A stretch of 64,000 nt of DNA from Pyrus communis (GCF_963583255.1 NC_084808.1:15213201-15277200); one strand, 5' to 3'; counted from the stretch's first letter, positions 36,244-50,022 are shown. The notes: generated by a model from the letters alone, not told the origin. Program-made: numbers and translations.

Positions 36244-39200
36244 GATGGATACATGATAAAGGCAATGGGGTCAAAAAATATGAGGGAATAACATGATTTG
36301 TTTCTTTACCTTTTGTATTGATTGACAACACCTTTTCTTCAATTACCACTTTGCCCTACATTCATTTTTTTGGGTTGAGATGATCATCTTCTCCTGATTT
36401 GGTATTCCTCCGTTTATAATTAAATGAGAGTTCTTAAATTCGAATATAATAAGTATAGTGAATTTGATATTAAATTATTATTAAGCTTAATTGGAGCAAT
36501 GATCTCTGAATTTTATCTTTAGTTTATTTGAGTCCTTGAATTATGTGTTGTACCAGTAGTCATTTTCACTAGCGTCGTCTACTTTTCCGTTAAATTTAGG
36601 AGTATATTAGGAACTTCATCCCAGATCACTAAAAATGAATTTAAAAATGAGAAATGAGAGAAAAAACTTTTGAAATCGCATTGTCTAATATTTACAAATT
36701 GCTAAAATCAAACCATTTCATTTGTATTTTTATAGTTCAAATTTCATTTTGTTTTAAGTTTAGATATTAATTTATAAATTTTCATTTGTTTCAAAATTGA
36801 AGCCTAAAATTTAAACAATGAGCTGTAAAGTCAATTTGCCTTAGGAGTCTCGACTAATTACTTAGATAGGAATTCTCTCAAGTCCGATTGATTCTTTATC
36901 TTAAGTCTTAACTGGTGAAGAGTCTTTGATTCTCTCGCCAAAAGATATTACTTCATCAGCTTTCTCGGTGAAGGAAAGTGTTACTTTGAGGTTACTTTTA
37001 GGGTGTGGCACACAAATAGCCGAACCATTATTGAACTTCACAGAAATTGGCATAACCTTGTCTTTAGGTTATAGAACCCAAGACTGAGAGTGTTTCTTTC
37101 TCGGCCGAAGTCTCTCAATTCAGGAGTCAACAATGCATTTCACAACATTTATCACATTCAAGACATTTGTCTGACTAAACTCGATAGCGAATTGGCACAC
37201 TCGCATCAGCATTCAACCCACCAAAAAATGTATTTAGCTCATTGTTACTTAACTTTTGCGCCACATAGGCTGTGTAATTTTTGGAGTCAATAGTTATATA
37301 CCAACATTGCATGCTTGCAGCTTAGGGATAACTTTTTTTTTAAATATTTTTTTAATCAAGCTTAGGGATTATATTTAGCAGTCAATGACTTAACTCTATC
37401 AAATATATAACGGCTTTCCTGGAATTGCCATGTTTATGCGGTTAATTTTCTTCTTAGTTTCTGATGATAAGTCATGTCATCTGTCATGTCAGGATCCATT
37501 AATTTGAATGAGAAAATGGCAATGTAGGAACCAGACGACCATAGACAGTCAAGCACGTACAAGTCATTCTCAAATTGAAAAGAGCTGCCACTTACGGTCA
37601 TTGGATTCAATTAATCACAGAGGATGAAGGTGATACTTTTCGTTGGACTTGAATTTTCTCTCTTCCTCTTTCCATTTCCTCTTCTCACATTCTGTTATTT
37701 TATCTTTATCTTGCTATAAAAATTAATATAAAATGTTGACGTGGCTTAACCGTGACTGTTCAAATAGAAGGGGAAGGAAGGGGAGGGAAAAAAAGAAGGG
37801 AGAGAATCCTACTCCCTTTTCATTACAATAATTAGAAAAGTGGTCTCTAAATTCTAGTTTGGAGCTCTGATATTTGAATTAAAAATTTGTGAGTATTTGT
37901 TTCTGAATTTGTTATAATTTAGAGTAATGATTCTTTTGGATAACTTCATTAGAACAATTCGGTCCATTTTTTGCTCATTTAAACCCTTTATTTTAGATGA
38001 AATTTCTAACAATGTTACACAAAATGAACATTGCTTCATATTGTGATAAGTTTAGAGAATACTCATTGACTTTTAGTTTAAAGGACTAATGTCTAAGGAC
38101 CATTTCTAATGCAAGATTATACTCTTAAACCCACATTATGTATTCAAGTCTAAAAAGGATGGTGGATTTGAAAATTTCAGATTTTTTTTTTATTCTCCAT
38201 ATGCAAAGAGACTCTCTTAAAAATAAAATCAAATCATTTGAACCAAAATAAAAAATCTTAAAAATCATTCTGAGTTTTGATTCAAGTCTTTACAATGGAA
38301 GAGAAAACATTATATTGAAAACTCAAATTTGAGTTTAACAGTGCGTAACGATATCCTGTGCATTAACATTTCTTAACCTTAGGAAGGAATTTCTAAATGA
38401 CACATTTCAAGTAATTAGTTTTTACAGTATTCTCACATGCCTTTATAATCCTCATGTAAATGCATTTCTAATCTCTTCTATTTAACATTTTGTAATCCAT
38501 CACTTCATCACTTTATCTAAGTTCCTTGGAATTTGGAAGTTCTTCATCCAAAAATACGAAAAATGATTAATATCCCAAAGGTGAAGTGAATTAAAAGAGT
38601 GGAGGCATCAACTACATTCTTATTCTCTTTTATTATAGTTCCCTCTATCATTTACAGTCTAACAGTAACAAGTGAGGGTAGAGAATTAATTTGATTACAC
38701 GCCAATTAATTAAACATGTAATCGTGATTATATTCCAGTTCGTACAAACATGATTGAATATGTTTCTTCTTTAATGAAAGGGGTTAAAACTTCAATCTTA
38801 CTGCAAAGATTGATCAAAATCTCACGATCCGGCGGGGGCAGCGGGCAGAGGGCATAATATATATGTTAGCTTACCTGCATTTTCCCTGTTTCCTTTTCTC
38901 TTTCATTAAAAAAATATAGGATAAATTACATTTTGAATCCTCAAGTATGTATGTAATTACAATTTGTATATAACATGTTTAAAGCATTTCAATCTCATAC
39001 ATTTGCCTAATATTTCATTTCAATGTCACACATCTGTTAAGTTTTTTGTCAATATGGCAATTGAATGATGACGTGGCAAATATAGGACCTGCATTTTTGC
39101 TGATATGAATGTCAAGTTTGATTCGCATGGACAAGAAACTAATAATAAATTATTATTATTATTTATGGTGGTGTTCAACGCTGTAATCTTCACATCAGCG

Positions 39201-39250
39201 CTTGGTGAGTTCCTCATGTTTTAAAAAATTGCAGTGTACAATTCCTTGAT
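36241..39250. other. Gene-free intergenic DNA upstream of the ALOG gene
   Basis: No supported exon. Phrases around 36480-36620 and 38040-38110 look like old repeats. Distal regulatory sequence of the ALOG gene may be here but cannot be identified by eye. Confidence 0.45.
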
Positions 39251-39254
39251 GTGC

Positions 39255-40320
39255 AGCAGAGCCATCTCTGAAATTTTGAGGGCCCTGTGAGGAATTATAA
39301 AAGGGCTCTTCTTAAGACAGTCTTGCAAAAAAGATTGAACAATGCATTGATGCTAAAACTGAAACAAACTTTAAAAATCATACTAATTATCAATTTCCAA
39401 ATATCATTTAATATAAAGAAAGTTACAAACAAAAAAACTATAATTATTAAATAATTAACAATCAATTCAATCTTAAGAAAGCAAATGAACAAAAGTTTTG
39501 ATTTTCAGTAACAAAAAGTTTAGGGGGAGATAAATGAACAAAAGCTTCAAAAAGTCCAGCATTGAAGTTTCGCTTAGAGATGGTTCTTTGTGCATTTTTT
39601 GCTACAAAATCATCAATTAAACCTTCATAATCAATTTTGTCTAAAAAGCTACTTTCAATAGATATCAAAGCAAGCCCATCTAACCTTTCTTGCAACATGA
39701 TTGATCCCAATTATGAGTTCAATAACTTTAACTTTGAGAAACTCCCTTTTGCAAATGTAACAATAACATAACTGCAATGCTTGCAGTAAAAAAACAACAC
39801 ATCCTCTTCAAGTAGTTCAATACATCAATGGATGTCTTCATTTCTTTCGATAAACGCTCTGATAAAAGCTTCAACTTTACAAATAATGCATCCCCATCAA
39901 CATAAAAGAACTCACCTTTCTTGATAAAGATAAAGTTTTGAAGATGATCACAACAATCTTTCATTTTATTATTGTCCATCGAATTCAACCTTTCCAAAGT
40001 GAACAAAAACTCAAATATATTATCATATGCTTTATATTCATCAAAACTTCTATGAATCAATAGCTTGATATTATATAGTGTAATGAACTCTAAGAGATTC
40101 CTCCGCTAATTGGGATGACTCATCATCATTCTCATCAAAGTGGCTTTTTGTACGAACTTCACACTTTTTTGGAGACACGAGATCAATTTTCATCAGTTTT
40201 GATGTATAATAATATTCTATTTTAGATAGCAAAAATTGTTTGGGGGCCCTTAAATTTTGGGGCCTTGTGCGATTAAACGCTTCACTCTCCCCAAAGCCGC
40301 CTTTGATGTGTGGTGCCACC
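39255..40320 (-). pseudogene. hAT-type transposase relic (TTF zinc-finger/DUF4371-like group)
   Basis: The minus strand retains the C-terminal dimerisation region: YLKRMCCFFTASIAV (near 39790), then TFAKGSFSKLKLLNS, an in-frame TAA (39714-39716) where a tyrosine is usual, then QERLDGLALISIES and IDDFVAKNA (39600-39690). An upstream block covers 39860-40060, and a further piece with RPQNLRAPKQFLLSKIEYYY lies near 40210-40290. The catalytic half is missing. Similar direct repeats, AAATTTTGAGGGCCCTGTGA (about 39270) and AAATTTTGGGGCCTTGTGCG (about 40253), bracket the relic. Such proteins move hAT elements; this copy is dead. Confidence 0.65.
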
Positions 40321-40539
40321 ATGACGTCCCCGTTGTAGTGAAAAAGCTAAGCCAATACCAAGAACCTTGATTCATGAAACTTCAACGAATCAAAGGAGAG
40401 GCACTGGAATATGAACGACAAGAGCTTTGCCCACTCATCAACAAGTATAATCACGAAGGCGAGCTTGGAAACTGTATAGCAAAGCTTCTTGGAGACAAAG
40501 TGTAAGGACTTTTGTTAGGGAAGGGATGAAAACTAAAAC

Positions 40540-42046
40540 ATGTTGCTTGAGAATAAAGTGTGCTCCTTGAAAGAGGATAGAGGCTTGGGTGTCAAACGAA
40601 TTGATCATTTTAATAATGCTTGTTTAGCTAAGTTAGGTTGGAAAGTTCTTACTAACGAGAATAACTGTTGGGTTTAAATTATCAAAAGAAAATACATCAG
40701 AAAGGAGAATTTTATGGAGTGTAAGATGAAGCAAAATCACTCTTTAGCCTGGAAAGACATTCTCCATAATAGACATATATTACCCATAAGGGGATGAGGT
40801 GGATTGTGGGTAATGGTATGATATCTTGTTTTGGACCCATCATTGGGTTCTTCCTTATCCTCTAATCCATTAAATCCTAGAAAACCAAAGGACGGGGATC
40901 AGCTGGGACCTCAAAGTGTGAATTTATTAATAATAATTGTTGGGATATGGATAAACTCAATAGATTGGTTGATCGTGATGTTGCCAGGAAAATTGCATGT
41001 TTTATGTGTGGGGTGATTCAAATAATGGTATGTTTTCTATTATGGGTGCAACTTAGATCCAAAATCAAAACCTCCATAATGGTAACAAACTAAGTTGCTT
41101 AAGAAAATATGGAAACTACTTATCCCTCCAAAGGTGAAGATGTTTTCTTGGCTCCTCATTTAGGAAAGTCTTCAAACTAGGAAATGTCTAAGTAAATTCG
41201 TTATAAATGCTGACAAAGTTTGCCCTTTATGTGGCAAAGATGAAGAGGATCAAAATAACCTTTTTCTTAAGTGCCACTTTGCAAAAATAGTTTGGAATTT
41301 GTCTCCTATTAATCTGTCGAGAAATAACAGATATTAGTTTGATAATATGGCGGATTGGATGGAAAGTTTGAGTTATTCAGATAAAGAGGATCTTAGTGAG
41401 TTGAGCAAAGCAATTCTCAATTGTTGACAAATATGGAATGAAAGAAATAATAAGGTGTTTAGGGGCATCATTCTATCCGTACTTGTTGCCTTGTCATTGT
41501 AGCTAGTGTGGGTTCTTTGTTCTTCAAGTGTAATTGGAAACCAAAATGCAAGGTTGTCACTTCTTTTGAGCAGGTCATTCAATGACACCCCTTGATCAGG
41601 ATGTTATAAAGTTAAACTTTGATGGTTCTATTACTTCGAAGAAAGCTGTTACTGCCTTTGTGTTAAGGAATTATGAGGGTCGGGTTATTAGTCCTGGTGC
41701 ATTTAATATTGACAAAATAACTATTTCTGGTGGAGGGGGATTCAAAGTTAATCATCAGTGTTGTTCAAGGAAGATGGGATGTCCCTTGGAACCTAATATC
41801 TATTTTTGAGGATAGTCGTTGGATGACCTCAAAGTTCAATTGCATAGAATGAAACCATGTTTTAAGAGAAGAAAATTTTGTGGCGGCTGTTGTAGCTCAT
41901 TTAGGTTTAACTTTTGACATTCCGCATTTCTAGGATCATTGTCTCCCTTATGTTGTATTTAATGTCCTCAATTTTGATTGCTTGGGCTTTGGTTGTAGTA
42001 GAGGTTTCCCCCCTTAATGAAATTCTTTTTCTTGATAAAAAAATTA
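40540..42046 (+). mobile_element. Truncated LINE relic
   Basis: Plus-strand blocks match the 3' half of a plant L1-like ORF2: the RT thumb with EDRGLGVKRIDHFNNACLAK (near 40570), a zinc-binding region with KVKMFSWLL and KVCPLCGKDEEDQNNLF (41130-41275), and RNase H beginning VIKLNFDGSITSKKA (near 41610). Stops are frequent. The 3' end reads TTCTTTTTCTTGATAAAAAAA (about 42022-42043), typical of LINE tails. The palm domain and everything upstream are absent. It is a different copy from the minus-strand LINE. Confidence 0.75.
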
Positions 42047-42170
42047 TATATGATTGAGGTTAAGGGAAAGAATCTCAATTATTTAAGATTACAATCCCAT
42101 AATTAATTATTAATTAAATTCAAGTCACAAAACCTTCATCTAATTAGTGCAACACAAGCTAAGTGATATA

Positions 42171-42674
42171 TTAACCTAGAGGTATTTGTTGGTTTGCTCT
42201 CCGAACTTGTATAAAGTTGTCAGTTGTCTCCTTGAACTTTAATTTTAGCCAATTACCCCCTGAACTTTTATAATTAGCCAATTCCTCCCCCAAACTTTAA
42301 ATTTAACTGATTACCCTCCTGAAATTTTATAAATAGCCAATTTCCCCCTAGCGTTATAATTTTTAAAAAATTTCATCCAACTTATATCCATCCAATTTTC
42401 CATTCTTTTTATCCCCATACATTTGTCATGTGGTGTCCACATGATCAAAATAGATGGAAAGTGGATGAAAAAAAAATGTAAAATCTAGCGTCAGGGGGGG
42501 AATTGGCTATTTATAAAAGTTCGAAGGGGTAATTGGCTAAAATTAAAGTTCAAGTAGGAAATTGCTAATTATAAAAGTTCATGGGGGTAATCGGCTAAAA
42601 TTAAAATTCATAGGAAAAATTGACAGATCTATACAAGTTTAGGGGTCAAATTGACAAATATGCCTTAACCCTAA
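42171..42674. mobile_element. Foldback element with tandem-repeat arms, probable Mutator-like MITE
   Basis: The left arm (42181-42355) and the right arm (42487-42664, read in reverse) pair over about 175 bp. Both consist of 4-5 diverged units of roughly 36 bp built on TAGCCAATTACCCCCTGAAC. The termini read GGTATTTGTTGGTTTG and, in reverse, GGCATATTTGTCAATTTG. Flanks TTAACCTAGA (42171-42180) and TTAACCCTAA (42665-42674) agree at 8 of 10 bases, consistent with a 9-10 bp duplication. No transposase is encoded. Confidence 0.7.
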
Positions 42675-44328
42675 TGATCTTGACCAATGAACAAAAAGGG
42701 AAGAAAAACATAATGGTACTATTATAATATTTTTCGAAGGTAAAAAAATAGTAGATTCTTTAGCTAAACTGATCCATGAGATTAGCATAACTTCTCACTT
42801 TGGTCTCTAATAATGAAAATTGATAAAAGTGATCCTAATTTTGTCAGCAGTAAATCATTTTGGTCATTCAGTGAAAAATATGTCAATATTCTCATTTAAT
42901 TAAAAAGGTTGATTTGACAAAATATTCTTAAAAATATGATCACGTAGTCATTTACGTAACAATATAAGAAGTATATTCACAAAATGTCCAACTGAGAAAC
43001 CAACTCACAAACGTAACTGAATATGCTGTAACAAAGATACCATGTCAAATATATATATGCAAATCAGGACCCAAAAAGAGAGGAATATATGTGATCATCC
43101 AATAGGTTTTGAGGTTGACAACCATGAGTGAGGCCGGCCAATGGCCAACAATTAACTAGGTAGATTCTTAAATATATTATTATTAGTAAGGGGAGATGAA
43201 GGTTCAAAATTATTACAATAATTTAGGAGAGGAAGAGTTTTTTAAGATGCTTTTATTCATGTGTGTGCCTCATGGGTTCCTCTTCAATTACTATGTGGCC
43301 AATTTGAGAAATTTCATATTTATGATCAGAACAATTCATATTATAAATCCCTCTGTAAAAATTATCTGCACAAAAAATCAATTAAAGATGAGATCGCTTA
43401 GTCATCAAACCGTATAAAAATGGACGGATTTATAGAAGAATTACGAACTTATCTATTTGCTACAATTAATTGACCAAACAACCTTAGTTTTAATTGATTT
43501 TTTGTACATATGATCTTTACATAATGATTTATTATATGAACGGTTTCCATTATAAGCACGAAATTCTGTGAATCGGGAAGTAAGTGAATTTAGGAGGATC
43601 TCCTCAATCTTGAGAAGCCAAGTCTTTTACGAACTTTTATGACACGATTACACCGTTACCACAATATCATATGTCAATCATAAATATTTCTCTTTACAAC
43701 GTATCATTAATAATAATAAAATGTTATGATAACAATGTATTCGTGTAATGGAGGTACTCTCCATAACTGGATGTCCATATCGAACTATCTTTTCGGCCAT
43801 TCTCAAATAGAGAACTCTAGAAAAGGAGTGGCAATCAAGGAAAAGTAGCTATTAGCCTTCAACCAAATACTATGTGGCTGACAATCCAAATATTCTTAAC
43901 ATAAATCAAAACATGAGACAGCGATCACAGCATGGTACCCTAAATTTTGTTTCGAATGCTTGGAGTCGTGGCAAGTTGGCTCAGCATAATTTGAAACCGG
44001 TCCACCATTTTTTCGTTTCTGAATCTCATATCAAACTTTTGCTTCTATTTCTGTGTTTCTGACCTTTTTTCTTTTCGAATATTAATGCCGGAGCATCCAA
44101 ACCAACGGACCCGAATTGTAAAGGATGGGTTAGGGCGGGTTTGACCTTCCAACCCACCCAAGTTGCAACCCTAATACACAGAGAAGTGAAAAGAGTTCCT
44201 CCTCTCAAATCACAAAGTACATTAAAAGAGTTTGCAAACTGTAACTGGAGAGTAAAATCTCATTAACACCCAATTAGAAATGAATAAAATTTGAGCAGCC
44301 AGCCCCAACATTTTATGGAAAAATGAAC
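42675..44328. other. Gene-free intergenic DNA downstream of the XBAT35-like gene
   Basis: No supported gene. A repeat fragment near 44100-44175 carries a GGGTTGCAACTTGGGTGGG-type end (minus strand) like that at 21.27 kb. Confidence 0.45.
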
Positions 44329-44334
44329 TTTATT
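44329..44334 (-). terminator. Candidate polyadenylation signal of the XBAT35-like gene
   Basis: AATAAA on the minus strand, about 225 bp after the stop codon. Confidence 0.4.
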
Positions 44335-44557
44335 TACATATACAACTTATAATCAATCATGAAAAAAAATTAACACAGGCTGTCGTCTCGGCGGGACTTA
44401 AGAAAACATGGTGAAAGGTAATTAATATGTGGCAACATTTACAAAAACCTCAAGTCACATACAACTTCATCCAAGTACATACTATGATACAAACAAAACA
44501 ATATTCTTCAAGCTGTTTGTAGTAACAATGTCGAACTTCAATATATTATGGATCACT

Positions 44558-47500
44558 TCACACAGTGTAAAGCCTTATAACTTGGTCTATCTTGGCTCGA
44601 CAGACGGGGCAACCCCATTTCTTACCTGTAATCTCCTTCAAACAGGACATGCATCCAGCCATATGTCCACATGGGATGCAAGCTCCTTCAACTGGAGCAT
44701 CCAAACAAATCACGCATGAACCGCTTTCACCTTTCTTCTCATCAATTTTAGCAGGTGTGCTTTCAAGGCTTGGGGATGGGATATCAATAGGACTGAAATC
44801 AATTGATGGATAGTGAATAGGAGCTGCATCTAGACTATCATCTGCAACCGGTGGGGCTGATGGGATTATATCTGAAGTAGGAGCTGTTTGGACGGAAGAG
44901 GTATCCTGGATTTCCACCTGCTGAGATGACTCTCCGACTTCGTTACTCTGAGTCCCTGACCACTCGCTGCTACTTACTTTTGAAGCAGCAGCTGCAGTTG
45001 GTGCACCACCACCATTGTAACTGTCAGTTCTCGTGGAGGCTCCGGCCCAACCATTATCACTACTGGATGAACTTGCTTCATAGGTAGGGTGTGGATTAGG
45101 ATGGGATGGTCTCTCCTGCAAAGCAGACTGCATGGAGGCACTAATAGCCATGGTCAACTCTAAATCTTCTGCAGCTGGTGGTGCAGTTGCTGGAGCAGCT
45201 GGTGGTGCAGTTGCTGGGGGTTGGCTGTTACCCAAAAACGCAGGACGATCCTGAAAAATTTCACAAATATAATATATGATAGCCTCCCAATCACCACGCA
45301 AAAGATAAATGCTTGCTAACTATAAAAGGTACATATTGTCCATTCCCTTTTTTCACTTTTTCATTTCTAGGGGTGGATTTCACATGGAAAAGAAAACGGT
45401 CCATATAAATGGATTCAAACATAGCATTTCAAGAAATAATGAGACAAGAAATTGCAAAACACTTCACGTTAAACAATACAACAAGAAAAAGGATGGGAGT
45501 TAAAAACGTCATGTATATGGCAGAGAAGGATAAGATGAAATGTACCTGTGGAATTCCTTTGCATGCATTGCAAAACAACTGAAGTTGTTGCTTGTCATTC
45601 TCAACTGCAGCTGCAAGTTTGATGCGTGTTTCTGCAAAAGAAGGAATGCATAGTTTGGATGGGATTCTTTGCTGAGCTTAAATGGGATACTAACAAGAGA
45701 AACCTAACTCATGGACACGCACAACAATTAAACATCATTTTCTTCCTAGCTAGACGGTAAACCTAATATAGGTTGGAGGGTGGAGGATGGCATCAGTATA
45801 TTACTGCAACACTTGATGTGGAAGATATCCAAAATCTTCTGCCAAAGTGCTTCTCAATCACTTCTATGATTTATATTGATTGGAAGTAATTAACAACAAC
45901 GTACTTACGCCTAAGTTTTTGACGCCTACAACTAGCCTCTCGGGCGATGTACATGCTTCTTCTCCGTATCTTGCCTCTTGGGCCTATGCATGGACATAGA
46001 ATTCAATTAAAAAGGGGCTAGGAAGTTAATGTGACATCAATCCCAGATTTATAGCCTAAAGAAATAAGGGTTAAAATTACTCAAACTGAATTATTTTGGA
46101 ATAAAGGAATTACTTGTGAAGTTATCATGAATCACAACTGATGGATCAGACTGGTGTAACTTTGGTTCTTCCAGATTGACTTTCCACAATGCAATAACTG
46201 TTCGCGGTTTGGCGTCCTGCTTATTAAAAAGTTCAATATAAGCACACTAGAAAAATGATAGATGCATCAGTCAACTTACAGCCAAAATTATGCAAAACAC
46301 AAGTGTGGCCTAGATATATCAATCCAGAGTAGATAAAGATATAGACATACATGATGCTGGACAGCTAATTCTATCAAAATGTTTGACAATAGGAAGTGAG
46401 CTCACAGCATCAATCAAGATAGCATGTACTTGTAAGAACACTAACAATAATGCAGAAGGCCTGAAAATTAAGCTACAAATCACCACATAGCATGAGTCAA
46501 CTCCGCCTTCTGCACAGTACAAATCAAATATAAAGGAACCACAGCTATGCTAAGTTGCAAACTGAAGAAGCTAGAACAGAAGGCCAGAATAGAAGGCCTC
46601 TAGTGACAATTTATAGACCCATATTATTTGAATATGGTCAAAAATATAAGGTAGTGGGCAAATTGTCGCCACCAGTCATGTAGCAGCAACTGTGGCTGCT
46701 AAATGTTAAATGAAACATCGGACATTTCTCTGGAAGAGCCAAAGATGGTAGAACTACATAGCACCAAGGGGAAGCAACAACAATGTCAGGAACCACCTTG
46801 GTAACTCAGATGGGAAATGTATTCNNNNNNNNNNNNNNNNNNNNNNNNNNNNNNNNNNNNNNNNNNNNNNNNNNNNNNNNNNNNNNNNNNNNNNNNNNNN
46901 NNNNNNNNNNNNNNNNNNNNNNNNNNNNNNNNNNNNNNNNNNNNNNNNNNNNNNNNNNNNNNNNNNNNNNNNNNNNNNNNNNNNNNNNNNNNNNNNNNNN
47001 NNNNNNNNNNNNNNNNNNNNNNNNCATCAGATTGCCTTTGGGCGCTCGGGCCGGCACAAATCGACGGGCTTGGCGCTCGAGCCTGCTCGGGATCCCTTGC
47101 CAGCCAACGCTGGACTTCCTCCCTCGGGCAATCCAGCCCTGTTCCAGAGCCCGTCCTTCAAGCAGGAGCTCCCACTGGGGCTGCTCTAAGGAGTAGGGCT
47201 GTTCCGTAAACAGATCCAAGCAATCTCAAGATGTCTATTTCGCTCAGGGTGGGGCAATTAACTAGTGATAAAAAATGACTTGTACCAGTTTGTTTTCTCT
47301 GAGAGTGTATATCAGTACTTAACATCTTGTCTTTATTATATTATCTTTAATGTTTCAGTCACTATTTTCCTGACTAGGAGTTTTACCCAACTTATAATGA
47401 CTAGGGTTCAACTTTAATACTTTGTTCATGTTTAGTCATTAAAAGAAATATTGGCTCACCATTTTCTGTTGAGCTATTTGATGGAAAGGAAAATTCTACC

Positions 47501-50022
47501 ATTGGCAATTAAGGGTAAAGGACATCCTAATTCAACAAAGTTTGTTGAGGCAATCCCAAGCGGAAGTACCTTCGTTAGGAGTTATGAAAAAAGAAATAAT
47601 AAATGAACTTATTTTATTTGAATTTGTAATTTGGACAGAGTACTCTGAGTGCATAACATTTCAAATGAGTTAGAAGAAAATCCCGAAGCACTGTAAACCA
47701 ATGTCTTATATATCTCCATTCATAAAAAATAAAAAATAAAAAATAAAAAAAGGCCTGAACTTGGCTATTGAATTGATGCCTTTTATCATCTACATGGCAA
47801 AAAAGAATGGAAGGTTCAAGAACGCGTACAATAAAAGCTAAAAACAACATTACTATTGATAGCTAGTTAGCAAACTATACAAATGCAGAGACTTTAGCCA
47901 TCAGATTAACTCATGCAAGGCATTGTACATGGTTTTTTAATTATTAGATGATTTCTTTTTTAAAAAAAAAAACAAAGAAAAGAAAAGAAAATAATACTGC
48001 GAATGTTATCATCTGGAAGCAACCACTCGATGTAGCCTAAATTAAAGTAACTTGAATGCAATGTATGAGTAGAGGCACAATATAGAAACATTTATAATCA
48101 TACATAACACTTAATCTACCTAAGAATATAAGGTTATACATAGAAATACCTGCACGTTAGGGTAAATCGCAAGCTCCAACTTGAAAGGCTTGGTGGGTTT
48201 CCGGGAACTACATGGCAAAACAACAACCCAACTGCAAAGTATGCAAAAGTAGGCACACATGCCAAATGAATTTTCAGACAATTACTCGATCAAAGTTAAA
48301 AAGAAAAAAAATTAAACAAGTGACATATAAATTCTTCAAAACAGTTCAAATCAATCAGTCTACATTGCTTAGATAACTTGCCGTGGAGATCATGATTGAA
48401 GACAAAATGCAAACAACTATACAGGAATATGTCAAGATGACACCACTTTAACAAAATACTCACACTTTTCTTGAAACCAACTGCGGAGCAAGTACTCCAA
48501 GAAATCCAGGACCATAAAACTCCCGCAACCAACCAGAGAATAAGCAAATATGCCTCTACAAACATTGGGAAATGTGTAAAAAGACAAAACCAAGAGAGAA
48601 AAAGTGAAGAACTATCAAAAGAAGAAAATGAAATATATTGTAACATCGGAAAGTAAGAGATATACATAGATTGGCATTGCATGCTAAAGTTTGAATTTAC
48701 CTCAATTGCACGGACAACATTCATGTACCCTTTCGCCCTAGCAACGTCAAGAGGACTTTGACAGTCATCGTTCATGATTAAAGCATTTGCTGAAAATTTT
48801 GAACAAATTATATTATAACGAAACAAAGAAAGCAGGAAAAAGAATGTGTTTGTTATTGTAAAATTGTAAGCCTTATACTCCACTTTAAATAAGACATTTA
48901 AACAGATTTAAAGATAGAGTTGCACACCTCCATGCGAAAGAAGTAAATTAACGACGTCTTCTAGGCCTCTTTTAGCTGCATGATGTAGAGGAGTCCCAGC
49001 ATGACGACCTACACCACATTGAGAAAAAGGACAAAAAATGAAAAAAAAAATTGTTAATGCAAGCCAAAGGTCAAGGTGCATGCATTTATAATAGCATTTT
49101 TTAAGAAGACTGCATTACAAGGCGAGTTTAATATAAACACAGTAAAACACAACAAATTCTGGGGATGAGAATGAGATCAGAAAGAATTCAAAGAACAGTT
49201 GAAGCATATCTAATCTTAGTGTTCCATTTTCTGCAAGGGAAAACATGTTAGTACAACAGTGGTACTTAAGATCTATGGTAGTGATATTTCCATCATGACT
49301 GCAGTACGCATGTGGATCCAACTCGAATTTCACATAACTGTGCAAACCTTGGAGGAAGAATTTGGACTAAAACCGTACATTTCAGGCAAAAAGGAGTGGC
49401 TACCAACTATAGCCAGGTTACTCTTTTAATACTTTCCGGGTCCTTGGTGACAACTCTACCTTGCCAATTGGTACATTTCTTCGAAATCTATGAACCCAAA
49501 ATACCAATTTTCTTTCGTATCTTCATTATTCATTCTTACTTTCTTTTCACTATCCAAGTACATAAACAGTAACATAAGAGCAATTCAACTGAGAAGTTAT
49601 CAAATTGTAATGAATTATGATAGGAAAGGTACCAGGGCGATAGGCGTTAACGTTTGCACCAAGTTCAATCAAGCTTTTTGCAACATTATAGAGCCCAGGA
49701 TTTATACAGGCCACGATCAAAGGGGTTTTCCCCTCTCTATCAATCCACTGACAACCAAAATCACCATAAATAATCAATAATTCATCAACCATTACCCAAA
49801 AATCCAAAACTTTCAACAATTATCTCTACCAATTGACAAAACAAAACAAATTATCACTACCAATGATCACAATTTTGATACAGCTTAAACACTAATCGAA
49901 AATTAATCTCCTTTAACTACCTCAAGGCCTGCACCATCACTGCAGAGGGCTTTAATCCCATCGATGTTTCCATAGCTGACTTGCAGATAGAGCAGTTCGT
50001 CTTTCGATTGCTGCTGCCCCAT
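44558..50022 (-). CDS. XBAT35: Ankyrin-repeat RING E3 ubiquitin ligase, XBAT35-like
   Basis: Ten exons with GT/AG borders and continuous frame: 50022-49921, 49747-49633, 49008-48928, 48789-48701, 48555-48464, 48231-48150, 46216-46114, 45974-45909, 45631-45546 and 45250-44558; 1,509 nt, 502 residues. The N-terminus MGQQQSKDELLYLQVSYGN carries a possible N-myristoylation glycine. Ankyrin repeats span about 9-130 (REGKTPLIVACINPGLY; GTPLHHAAKRGL; DDCQSPLDVARAKG). A conserved middle with GWLREFYGPGFL follows, a ubiquitin-interacting-type helix at about 300-318 (EDLELTMAISASMQSALQE), and a C-terminal C3HC4 RING at 451-489 (CVICLDAP, CGHMAGC, CPVC). The family's Arabidopsis member is reported to act in ethylene-related growth and in turnover of immune components. 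The frame is uninterrupted. The large intron between exons 6 and 7 holds the assembly gap. Confidence 0.95.
46825..47024. other. Assembly gap (200 Ns)
   Basis: Exactly 200 unresolved bases, probably a placeholder of arbitrary length. It lies in the intron between exons 6 and 7 of the XBAT35-like gene, so the protein model is unaffected. Confidence 0.98.
47025..47215. repeat. GC-rich insert of unknown origin at the gap edge
   Basis: About 190 bp, visibly GC-rich (for example GGGCGCTCGGGCCGG) inside an AT-rich intron. It begins exactly at the gap and fades into intron sequence after about 47215. Open frames cross it on both strands but show no domain. It may be the end of a transposable element that caused the assembly break. 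Confidence 0.4.

Noticed and set aside
46783..47219. Open frames of 130-137 codons on both strands
   Set aside because: They are open only because half their length is Ns; no coding evidence.
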